A stretch of DNA of 7,830 bases from Rhodocyclales bacterium. GTDB taxonomy: Bacteria > Pseudomonadota > Gammaproteobacteria > Burkholderiales > Rhodocyclaceae. The stretch lies in assembly GCA_021413665.1 (NCBI GenBank), contig JAIOPW010000474.1:1-7830 (forward strand). Reading direction: 5' to 3'. Positions 1-6,502 of this stretch are shown one piece after another. The position numbers and the translations under genes are program-made. Below the pieces are notes generated by a model. That model saw nothing but the letters and a program-made list of their open reading frames with translations. It was not told the origin of the DNA and searched no databases. How positions within the stretch are numbered: position 1 is the first letter of the stretch; each line of letters opens with the position of its first letter.

Positions 1-1509
1 CGGCAGCACCCCCAGCTTGTCCAGCGGAATCGGCTCGCCGCCGGCGAGGATGCGCATCACGACGTCTTCGACGCCGCCGGTGGTGGGTATCGTCGCCACC
101 CGCAGTTCGATATCCAGCGGGCCGTACTTCTTGAACTTGATCTTGCCGTCCTGCGGCTTGCGGCGCTCGGCAATATCCAGGTCACACATGATCTTGAGCC
201 GCGCCACCATCGCGTTGCGGTAACTGGCGGGCACCTCGATGTACTTCTGCAACGAGCCATCCCTGCGGAAGCGGATCCCCACCTTGTCCTTGCCCAGGCC
301 CGGCTCGATGTGGATGTCGGAAGCTCCCATCTGGTAGGCGTCGATGATGACCTTGTTGACCAGCTTGACCAGCTCATTGTCGGATGCGGCGGAAACGTCG
401 TCGCTGCCGCTGCCCTCGCCATCCATTTCCCCGTCATCGAGGGTCGCCAGCATGTCGCCGACGGAACTGTCATCGGTGAAGCCGGGAACGCCTGCCGCAC
501 CGAACAACTGGTCGAGCGTCTGCACGAACTCATGGTTGGTGGTGACCCGGTAAACGACCTTGGACCTCGGGAAAACGTTGTTGACGACGCGCGAACCCTT
601 GACCTGCTCAGGGTCCATGCAAACCACCATGACGCCTTCGGCGCCCTCCTCGACCGGCGCCCACTGTCCCTGCTCCAGGAAGTCGCGCTTGAGGTTCTTG
701 AGCAGGTCCATCGGCTTGATTCGGTCGGATCTGAAGGGTTCGTAAGCCACCTTGAAGAACTTGCCGAGAGCAGTACCCAATGCCGCATGCTTGACCTGGA
801 ACTCATTGACCAGGACTTCTTCGACGTCGAGATTCTTGCGTCGTGCGGTGCGTGTCGCGAGTTCGAGTTCCTGCGCGGAAATGACGGCGTCGGACACCAG
901 GAAATCGTACTTGGTCTTGACGGCCGCCGCCGGCTTGCTGCGCTGGTTGAATGCAATTGCGAGGGTCTCGCAGAGGCCTTTGACGCCCTCCTGGGCAACA
1001 GCCGCAAAAGGCGTACCCGCCTTGTTGTTGATGATCTGGACGACACCGACCAGCTCGCCGTTCTGCGCGTCGACCACCGGCGCCACCAGCATCTGCTTGG
1101 TGCGATAGCCAGTCCGCTTGTCGACTTCCTGCAGGAAGCGCAGCGAGGGGTTGATCGCCTTGAGTTCCCCCTCGTCATAGACGTCACGGATATTGACGGT
1201 CTTCTTGGCGAGGGCAACATAGCCGGCGATACTCTGGTCGGCGATCGGAAGACGCAGATCCTTGAATGAGTTCAGGCCCGTCTTGACCTTCGAAACAATC
1301 GACGCCTTGTCCTCGCCCACCGAATAGATGGTCAGGCGATCGGCATTGAAGAGGCTGCATATCTCGCCGGAAAGTTCCAGCATGATCTCGTCGATGTTGG
1401 CGGTGGCATGGACCTTGTTGGTAACCGTCTGCAGGTTCTTGAAGAAGGTTAGACGGCTGTCCACATCTGATGCTGCGGCCTCGGCGGGTGCGCCTGAAAC
1501 GGGGCTCAT
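1..1509 (-). CDS. GAF domain-GspE/PilB-family ATPase, C-terminus beyond window
   Basis: The frame is open for 503 codons from ATG 1509 to the left edge, with no stop. Residues about 20-190 form a GAF domain: D130 followed by TGYRT, then GELVGVVQIINNK (151-163), the core pattern of phosphodiesterase-type GAFs. Residues about 200-345 resemble the N-terminal domain of GspE/PilB/MshE ATPases, but I see no RLGxxL c-di-GMP signature. Residues 360-382 are an acidic, Gly/Ser-rich linker. From 384 the N2 domain of type II secretion/type IV pilus ATPases is clear: ASDIHIEP (396-403), RFRRDG, AERRKPQDGK (447-456), LRVATIPTTGG and VVMRIL. Walker A, Asp box and Walker B would lie left of position 1. Such ATPases are cytoplasmic hexamers that power pilus assembly or protein export. 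The start overlaps the preceding stop (ATGA) and has GGAG 8 nt upstream. Whether it serves pili, secretion or something else cannot be told here. Family call is firm; the specific role is not. Confidence 0.93.
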   Translation of the reverse strand, partial: MSPVSGAPAEAAASDVDSRLTFFKNLQTVTNKVHATANIDEIMLELSGEICSLFNADRLTIYSVGEDKASIVSKVKTGLNSFKDLRLPIADQSIAGYVALAKKTVNIRDVYDEGELKAINPSLRFLQEVDKRTGYRTKQMLVAPVVDAQNGELVGVVQIINNKAGTPFAAVAQEGVKGLCETLAIAFNQRSKPAAAVKTKYDFLVSDAVISAQELELATRTARRKNLDVEEVLVNEFQVKHAALGTALGKFFKVAYEPFRSDRIKPMDLLKNLKRDFLEQGQWAPVEEGAEGVMVVCMDPEQVKGSRVVNNVFPRSKVVYRVTTNHEFVQTLDQLFGAAGVPGFTDDSSVGDMLATLDDGEMDGEGSGSDDVSAASDNELVKLVNKVIIDAYQMGASDIHIEPGLGKDKVGIRFRRDGSLQKYIEVPASYRNAMVARLKIMCDLDIAERRKPQDGKIKFKKYGPLDIELRVATIPTTGGVEDVVMRILAGGEPIPLDKLGVLP

Positions 1510-2573
1510 TCGACTGACTCCATGGCGCCAGCGCGCGCCCTCATGCCGCCGTCAAGCAGGGCCGCATGAAGTCCGCGCTGGGAAAGCAAAAATGCGGCGG
1601 CGGAACTGCGACGTCCCGTCTGACAATAGACAATGTATTCCCTGGCCGGATCGAGCGCCGCCACCGCTTGCCGAATGTCATTGAGCGGTATGTTGATCGC
1701 CCCCGGAAAGCCGTCCGCCTGGTACTCCGCCGGAAAGCGCACGTCGATCCAGGTCGCACCCGCCGTGACACGCCGCGCCGCTTCTTCGCCAGCCACCTTC
1801 TGCAACAGGGGAGCTCGCAACAGATCGTTAAAGTCCTGCTTGGACAGGCGTAGCAGCATACCGTCCGTATTCATGGCCACTGTGGCATTGCGCACGGTAT
1901 CGGCGACCAGGGCTTCTTCGCCAAAAGCATCGCCTTCCTTGAGTTCCGCCAGTTGCACGGGAGAACCCGCAACCAGCCGCGATACCTTGCAGCGCCCGCT
2001 TTCGATCAGGTAGTAGTAATCGCCGGGGTCGCCTTGCCGGATTATGGTCTCACCGCGCTTGGCTGAAACGCGGTTGAATCTGGCCAGCAACGCCTGGATA
2101 TTTGCCGGCGGCAGGGACGCGAACGCACCGACCGTGAGATTGTCCACCGCGAACATGCCGGACATCATGCGCCAGTCGGTTTGCTCGGAGCCATCTTGAG
2201 CACTATCGCCTGGCACGGCCAGTTGGTTCCAGGTGACCACGATGTCCAGAGTGTCTTCCTCCAGACTGAGCAGTTCAACGTCGGTGATGGCCTTACCGCT
2301 GCGCGGCATCTTGCCGCCACCGGCCACCGGCGCCGCACCCTGCTCATGACCACCCACCAGAACGCGCGAGGTACCGTCGGGCATGGTCACCAGCATTTGC
2401 CCCCGCACCAGATAGACCACCTGGCCACCCCAATCGGCTGCGCGAAACGGATCGGACGCGCGACTGAAACAATGCGTGCGGCAAAGCGGCAGCAGGGCGC
2501 GCAGACCCTCACGCCCCAACGACAGCAGGGGCTGCAAACGGGACAGCAGTTCAACGCTCACTGCTTCGGCCAT
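1506..2573 (-). CDS. Tandem cyclic-nucleotide-binding domains fused to a rhodanese domain
   Basis: This is a 355-residue soluble protein from ATG 2573; an in-frame TTG at 2579 would add two residues (numbers below use that longer form). Residues about 10-120 look like a cyclic-nucleotide-binding (CNB) fold without a phosphate-binding cassette, so probably non-binding. Residues about 150-260 are a complete CNB domain: GETIIRQGDPGDYYYLIESG, then the cassette FGEEAL...VRNATV, with E221 (ribose contact) and R230 (phosphate contact) kept. Residues about 270-350 are a rhodanese domain: WIDVR, GAINIPL and the active loop CQTGRR with catalytic-type C319. Rhodaneses move sulfane sulfur or sense thiols; here the domain is probably controlled by nucleotide binding or acts as a redox module. 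No DNA-binding domain is visible, so it is not a CRP-type regulator. It starts 2 nt after the phosphodiesterase-like gene and overlaps the ATPase gene by 4 nt, which suggests a cAMP receptor tied to both. Ligand and partner are inferred. Confidence 0.92.
   Translation of the reverse strand: MAEAVSVELLSRLQPLLSLGREGLRALLPLCRTHCFSRASDPFRAADWGGQVVYLVRGQMLVTMPDGTSRVLVGGHEQGAAPVAGGGKMPRSGKAITDVELLSLEEDTLDIVVTWNQLAVPGDSAQDGSEQTDWRMMSGMFAVDNLTVGAFASLPPANIQALLARFNRVSAKRGETIIRQGDPGDYYYLIESGRCKVSRLVAGSPVQLAELKEGDAFGEEALVADTVRNATVAMNTDGMLLRLSKQDFNDLLRAPLLQKVAGEEAARRVTAGATWIDVRFPAEYQADGFPGAINIPLNDIRQAVAALDPAREYIVYCQTGRRSSAAAFLLSQRGLHAALLDGGMRARAGAMESVE
1518..1521 (-). promoter_or_regulatory. Shine-Dalgarno of the GAF-ATPase gene, inside the upstream gene
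   Basis: GGAG on the minus strand lies 8 nt before ATG 1509, inside the last codons of the cyclic-nucleotide-binding/rhodanese gene. Together with the ATGA stop-start overlap (1506-1509) it fixes the ATPase start and points to translational coupling. Confidence 0.7.
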
Positions 2574-2575
2574 GA

Positions 2576-3343
2576 TCAAATCTCGAACAACTGGTTGTTC
2601 TGCAACATCCCAGGACGGAATTCACCAATGCGGTCCTCGATTTCCTGCATCGTCAATTCGATCTGTCCCGGCTTCAGATGGGTTACAAAGATTTCGGCAT
2701 CGCGCTGCAGGTTCGTCAGTTCCTCCAGAAGCATGCTAGGGCACAGGTGCAGGGATGCCACCGCAAGCCTCTCTTCACGATCGGAGAAGGCGCACTCGAT
2801 GATCAGGTAGCGCAGATTACGTATCTGGTTGACGAATTTCCACAACTCCGGGCATGGCCCGGTATCGCCGGTGAAAACCAGGCTGGCTTGTCCGGAATCG
2901 ATCTGGTAACCAACCGCCGGCACGGTGTGGTTCGCCGGAATCGGAATTATCTTGCGGCCATCCAGATCGACCGCCTCGCCCACGCTGATCGGAGAAAACC
3001 GCATGAAGGGCTTTTCCGCAGACGGTATTACGCTGAAGTCAGGCCATATGGCCCAGTTGAATACGTGGGCACGAATTATTTCGAGCGTAGCCTCGGTCGC
3101 ATGCACCACTACCGGACGATTCCGCATGTCCCCGACGGTGTCGACCATGAATGGCAGGCATGCCAGATGGTCGAGGTGCGAGTGTGTAATAAAGACATGA
3201 TCGATCTGCGCCAATTCGGCGATCGCCAGATCGCCGACGCCGGTTCCGGCGTCAATCAGGATGTCGTTGTCGACCAGCAGCGAGGTGGTGCGCAGATGCC
3301 GCCCGCCGATTCCACCGCTGCAACCCAGAATGCGTACCTTCAT
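2576..3343 (-). CDS. Metallo-beta-lactamase-fold hydrolase, likely class II cyclic-nucleotide phosphodiesterase
   Basis: This 255-residue protein is complete and has no signal peptide or membrane segment. It has the MBL metal-binding set: H54-S-H56-L-D58-H59, H139 in ANHTVPAVGY, D160 in FTGDTG and H222 in VTHLKP. The HSHLDHL stretch followed by a hydrophobic run matches the signature of class II 3',5'-cyclic-nucleotide phosphodiesterases (yeast PDE1, Vibrio CpdP), and the HTVPAVGY-GDTG spacing also fits that group. The expected reaction is hydrolysis of cAMP or cGMP to the 5'-nucleotide in the cytoplasm. Sitting between a cyclase gene and a cyclic-nucleotide receptor gene supports this over other MBL activities such as RNase Z-like or lactonase. 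The start is ATG 3343, with only a weak GGTGG 7 nt upstream. The stop lies 2 nt from the next ATG (TGATCATG), which implies coupled translation. The fold is near certain; the substrate is inference. Confidence 0.9.
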   Translation of the reverse strand: MKVRILGCSGGIGGRHLRTTSLLVDNDILIDAGTGVGDLAIAELAQIDHVFITHSHLDHLACLPFMVDTVGDMRNRPVVVHATEATLEIIRAHVFNWAIWPDFSVIPSAEKPFMRFSPISVGEAVDLDGRKIIPIPANHTVPAVGYQIDSGQASLVFTGDTGPCPELWKFVNQIRNLRYLIIECAFSDREERLAVASLHLCPSMLLEELTNLQRDAEIFVTHLKPGQIELTMQEIEDRIGEFRPGMLQNNQLFEI

Positions 3344-3363
3344 TGTTTCGCCACCCGTGCATG

Positions 3364-3382
3364 GCCGCCGCGCGCGGGCGGC
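3364..3382 (-). repeat. 6-bp G+C hairpin in the leader of the phosphodiesterase-like gene
   Basis: GCCGCC (3364-3369) and GGCGGC (3377-3382) are exact inverted copies around a 7-nt GC loop, about 21 nt upstream of ATG 3343. It could form a stable RNA stem near the start codon. In DNA this G+C-rich such short repeats arise often by chance. Confidence 0.35.
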
Positions 3383-3388
3383 AACCCA

Positions 3389-3424
3389 GACACTGGACGC
3401 CGCAACAAGGGCTGAACCAGTGTC
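3389..3424 (-). repeat. 8-bp perfect inverted repeat downstream of the cyclase stop
   Basis: GACACTGG (3389-3396) and CCAGTGTC (3417-3424) are exact inverted copies 20 nt apart, about 38 nt after the cyclase stop in the direction of transcription. A smaller GCC/GGC pair inside the loop could extend the fold. No T-run follows, so it is not a standard intrinsic terminator. It may be an operator, an RNA stem protecting a 3' end, or chance. Confidence 0.5.
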
Positions 3425-3461
3425 GCGTCCTTACCCGGCAAGGAGGATGGAGGGTAGGTTG

Positions 3462-5687
3462 TCATTTCGTTTCAAAAATGGTGACGCCATCCCAGTTTTC
3501 CCCGGGCGGCTCTTTGCGCAGATGCCCCACACGCTTGACGTACAGATCGTACAGGTAACGCGGCTTGATGCGCTGCAAATTCATCAAAGCGACTTCCGAC
3601 TGGTCCCAATCCTGGGCGCGGTAGGAACGCAAGGCCTGATTCCAGAGCTTGATTTCATCCATGTCCTCGCGCGACACTTTGCCTTCCTCACCGACCGGCT
3701 CATAAATCCCTACCGGATCTTCCTTGCCCTTGACGCGCACGCGGTCCAGTTCGCGGAAAACAAATTCCTTCTTCAGCAATTCGCGCGTGCTCTCGCCGAC
3801 GATGAAACCGACACCATACTGTTTGGTGATGCCTTCCAGGCGCGAACCGAGATTCACCGCATCGCCCATCACAGTGTATGACTGGCGCACCGGCGATCCC
3901 ATGTCGCCAACCGTCATCGGACCGGTATTCACACCGACACCGATCTTCAGCTCGGGCCAGCCGCGGGCCACCAGATCCTTGTTGAGCGCATGCAATGCTA
4001 CATGCATTTCAAGCCCGGTCAGAACCGCGTTCTTTGCGTGCTCCGGATCATCGACCGGCGCCCCCCAGAAGGCCATGATGGCGTCGCCGATGTATTTATC
4101 CAGCGTACCACGATGCTTGCGCACGATCAGGGTCATGGCGCCGAGATACTCGTTCATCAGGCTGGCCAACTCGTTCGGTTCCAGCCCCTCCGAAATGGTC
4201 GTGAAACCGCGAATGTCGGAAAACAGCACCGTGAGTTCGGCCTTGCGCCCGGCCATGCTGTAGTTCTCCGGATCGCGGCTCATCTCCTCGACCAGTTCCG
4301 GCGGAACGTACTGGCCGAACAGTCCGGTCAACTGGCGCTTGGTGCGCGACTCGACAAAGTAGCCCCAGGACATGTTCATCGCATACAAAAGGGCGATCGC
4401 TATCATGCCGTTGGCCAGCGGCAGCACCACGTTGGAGACATGCCAGAAGCTGAAATTCACACTCAGCAGCAACAGCAGCACGATGATGCCCACCACCGTC
4501 GCCCGGAACGGCGACAGCATCGGCAACAGAAAGGCCATCACCGCGCCGGCGATCAGCACGGTCAGCACGTCAGCGCCAAGAATATAAGGCGGCTTGTGCT
4601 TGAGGGTGCCATCGAGCATGCCGGCGATCAGGTTGGCATGTATCTCGACCCCCGGATAGGCCGCCCCCACCGGCGTCGCCCGCAAGTCCATGAGTCCCGG
4701 CGCCGTGGTACCGATCACGATAACTCGCCCGGCGAGTCTTTCCTTGGGAACCCGGTCATTGAGGACATCGGTGATCGAGATATAGGGAAAGCTTCCCTGA
4801 TAACCACGATAGGGGATCAGCGTCGCGGCATTCTCATCCACCGGAATGCGCATCACGCCGCCGGCGGCCGCTTTCAGGTCCAGCCACTCCATGGCCGCAT
4901 ACGACGCCGGCGAATTTCCCGGATAACCCGGCGTAATCGGTGGCTTGCCCAGCAGATTGCGCACCATCGCGAGCGCAAGGGACTCGTAGTACTGGCCCTT
5001 GTATTCAACCAGCAAGGGCACTCGCCGCGAGGTTCCGTCGAGGTCCACCAGCGGATTGAAGTGCCCGGCACCTCCCGCCTCTTTTTGAAATTCAGGCAGG
5101 TTTGCGCCAAAGCTGACCCACTGGGTGAAAGCGATGCGGCGTCCGTTGAAAGTTCCCGCCGGGAAAACCGGATCCGGCGCAGCGCCGGAACTGACGCCGC
5201 CTTCCTTGCTGGAAAAATAGTAGCCGAGAATCACGGGCCGATTCTTCAAGGCGGCGGCGAAGCGCGAATCGTAATCGAGTTGCGGGCGCAGATCCCGGAG
5301 CGCGGATTGAAACACCGGCGCGTCCTTCAGTTCCTTTTTCGCCAGTGACTCAAGCGACTTGAGGCCGGAGCTCTCATCCGGTTCGGCAAAGACCACGTCG
5401 AAACCGACCAGCTTCACTCCGTACTGGTCGAACAGCTTGTTCATCAAGGTGGCCAGCTTGTCACGGCCCCATGGCCAGCGGCCCTGCTCGGCGAGCGACT
5501 TTTCGTCGATATCGAGGATCACGACCCGCTCGTCCACACTTTGCGGCATGGTCAGGCGAACCTTGGCGTCGTAGATCAGGGCGTCGAGGTGATTGATGAA
5601 CGGAATCTGATAGAAACGCGCAGAATGGCCCAGCAGGATCAGAAGGATCAACAGTCCGAGTACGTAGCGGGGAAGATACTGTTTCAA
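3462..5687 (-). CDS. CHASE2-domain class III adenylate/guanylate cyclase, membrane bound
   Basis: This 741-residue protein is complete. TM1 (about 7-24) is followed by a large extracytoplasmic CHASE2 sensor (about 25-360, with RVVILDIDEKSL, GRWPWGRDKLA and RVIVIGTTAPGLMDLRATPV). Three further TM helices follow (about 367-390, 394-412, 416-437), then a junction with FGQYVPPELVEEM and a class III cyclase domain (about 483-665). Catalytic residues are all present: metal-binding D491 (FSDIRGF) and D535 (YIGDAIMAFWG), substrate-specifying K531 and T605, and transition-state N612 and R616 (NLGSR). The Lys/Thr pair is the adenylate type, so cAMP is the expected product, made in the cytoplasm under control of a periplasmic cue. 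Residues about 675-741 form a helical tail ending PPGENWDGV, usual for this family. The start is TTG 5687: no in-frame ATG lies between it and an upstream stop, and GGAG sits 5 nt before it. The gene lies 31 nt after the FHA gene. The CHASE2 ligand is unknown. Confidence 0.96.
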   Translation of the reverse strand: MKQYLPRYVLGLLILLILLGHSARFYQIPFINHLDALIYDAKVRLTMPQSVDERVVILDIDEKSLAEQGRWPWGRDKLATLMNKLFDQYGVKLVGFDVVFAEPDESSGLKSLESLAKKELKDAPVFQSALRDLRPQLDYDSRFAAALKNRPVILGYYFSSKEGGVSSGAAPDPVFPAGTFNGRRIAFTQWVSFGANLPEFQKEAGGAGHFNPLVDLDGTSRRVPLLVEYKGQYYESLALAMVRNLLGKPPITPGYPGNSPASYAAMEWLDLKAAAGGVMRIPVDENAATLIPYRGYQGSFPYISITDVLNDRVPKERLAGRVIVIGTTAPGLMDLRATPVGAAYPGVEIHANLIAGMLDGTLKHKPPYILGADVLTVLIAGAVMAFLLPMLSPFRATVVGIIVLLLLLSVNFSFWHVSNVVLPLANGMIAIALLYAMNMSWGYFVESRTKRQLTGLFGQYVPPELVEEMSRDPENYSMAGRKAELTVLFSDIRGFTTISEGLEPNELASLMNEYLGAMTLIVRKHRGTLDKYIGDAIMAFWGAPVDDPEHAKNAVLTGLEMHVALHALNKDLVARGWPELKIGVGVNTGPMTVGDMGSPVRQSYTVMGDAVNLGSRLEGITKQYGVGFIVGESTRELLKKEFVFRELDRVRVKGKEDPVGIYEPVGEEGKVSREDMDEIKLWNQALRSYRAQDWDQSEVALMNLQRIKPRYLYDLYVKRVGHLRKEPPGENWDGVTIFETK

Positions 5688-5690
5688 GAG

Positions 5691-5696
5691 CTCTCC
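5691..5696 (-). promoter_or_regulatory. Shine-Dalgarno deciding the TTG start of the cyclase
   Basis: GGAGAG on the minus strand, with GGAG 5 nt from TTG 5687. Upstream in this frame a TGA occurs at 5727-5729 with no ATG or GTG between, so TTG is the only reasonable start that keeps the first membrane helix. Confidence 0.7.
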
Positions 5697-5718
5697 AGGA
5701 ATTGCGTCATCCTCGGGT

Positions 5719-6483
5719 TCAGGTCTTCAGGAAGAATTCCATCTTCACGCCGGCCAGCTCGATCACGTCGTGATCGACAAGTTGATGGGCCTGGGCGTCG
5801 AGAGCCTTGCCGTTGATCACCGGGAAACTGGCGCCCTCGACATGGGTAATGAAATAGCCATGCGGCCGCCGCGCGATGACCGCCACCTGAACGCCGGGCT
5901 TGCCCAGCGTGGTCAGCGTCTTGGTCAGCTCCATTTCCTTGCCGGCATTGCCGCCCGAGAGGATCTGGATCGCCCCCAGGAGCGGGGCGGGGGCGGCTGC
6001 CGGCGCGACCGACGGCGGTTGCGCCGGCATGCCAGGAGAAGTTGACGTGTGGGCAGCAAAGGCTGGTTCAACGGCAGACGGGGGCAAAGAAGTCGTGGCC
6101 GGGGCCGGCGCGACGGGTTCGGCAGCGGGCTTTTGTGCCGCACCCGGGCGAAGAATCATGGTCTTCTCGAAATCGGCGTTCGAAGTCTGCTGCGGAACTT
6201 CGGCGACGTACTTGAGGCGGTACTTGCCGAGCTCTATGGTGTCCCCGTTCTGCAGGAAGTGCTTCTTGATCGACTGTCCGTTGACGAATGTTCCGTTGGT
6301 GCTGCCCAAGTCCTCGAGAAAGGAATCGTTGAGGATCGTGATCACCACCGCGTGCTCGCCGGAAATCGCCAGATTGTCGATCTGGATGTCGTTATGCGGC
6401 TTGCGACCGATTGTGGTTCGCTCCTTGCTCAAGGGAATTTCCTTGAGCATAGTGGTTTCCATGCTGAGTATGAGCTTAGCCAT
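5719..6483 (-). CDS. FHA-domain protein with a second, degenerate FHA module
   Basis: This is a 254-residue cytoplasmic protein. Residues about 12-93 form a canonical FHA phosphothreonine-binding domain: I-G26-R27, S41-x-x-H44, then GSTNGTFVNG (60-69) with N63, and LQNGDTIELG. A Pro/Ala-rich linker (about 113-168) leads to a second module (169-254) that keeps the fold pattern (TTLGKPGV, VINGK, DHDVIELAG) but lacks the binding Arg and Ser-x-x-His, so it should not bind phosphothreonine the usual way. Between domain and linker is DFEKTMILRP; T108 is a plausible kinase target, as in FHA proteins of the GarA/OdhI type, where a phosphothreonine is bound by the protein's own FHA domain. The ATG at 6483 has GAAGGA 8 nt upstream and follows the phosphatase stop by 19 nt. 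With kinase and phosphatase alongside, it is the likely reader of their phosphorylation and may pass the signal to the cyclase. Partners are inferred. Confidence 0.94.
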   Translation of the reverse strand: MAKLILSMETTMLKEIPLSKERTTIGRKPHNDIQIDNLAISGEHAVVITILNDSFLEDLGSTNGTFVNGQSIKKHFLQNGDTIELGKYRLKYVAEVPQQTSNADFEKTMILRPGAAQKPAAEPVAPAPATTSLPPSAVEPAFAAHTSTSPGMPAQPPSVAPAAAPAPLLGAIQILSGGNAGKEMELTKTLTTLGKPGVQVAVIARRPHGYFITHVEGASFPVINGKALDAQAHQLVDHDVIELAGVKMEFFLKT

Positions 6484-6491
6484 TGTTTTCG

Positions 6492-6497
6492 TCCTTC
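6492..6497 (-). promoter_or_regulatory. Shine-Dalgarno fixing the FHA gene start
   Basis: GAAGGA on the minus strand, 8 nt before ATG 6483. It favours this ATG over an in-frame upstream start at 6558 that would add 25 residues and overlap the phosphatase gene. Confidence 0.75.
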
Positions 6498-6502
6498 GAG
6501 GA

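Larger units (their letters stand above)
3344..3461. other. 118-nt spacer between cyclase and phosphodiesterase-like genes
   Basis: This is the only sizeable non-coding gap in the window. It contains two inverted repeats (listed separately) and no open frame that looks coding. I see no convincing sigma-70 promoter, no CRP-type TGTGA-N6-TCACA site and no T-tract terminator. It may separate two transcription units or hold an internal control point. Confidence 0.6.

Noticed and set aside
57..1220. A 387-codon minus-strand open frame
   Set aside because: It lies in another frame of the GAF-ATPase gene, its product is a Ser/Arg-rich low-complexity string, and the true frame shows clear GAF and GspE motifs throughout.
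310..1269. A 319-codon plus-strand open frame opposite the ATPase gene
   Set aside because: It is antisense to a well-supported coding frame and shows no domain; such frames are expected in DNA with strong third-position G/C bias.
3364..3424. An intrinsic terminator after the cyclase gene
   Set aside because: Neither inverted repeat is followed by a T-rich stretch on the transcribed strand, and the loop of the larger one is long.
3990..5348. A 452-codon plus-strand open frame opposite the cyclase gene
   Set aside because: The product is rich in His, Arg and Gln with no recognisable domain; it is the antisense shadow of a G+C-rich gene with intact CHASE2 and cyclase motifs.
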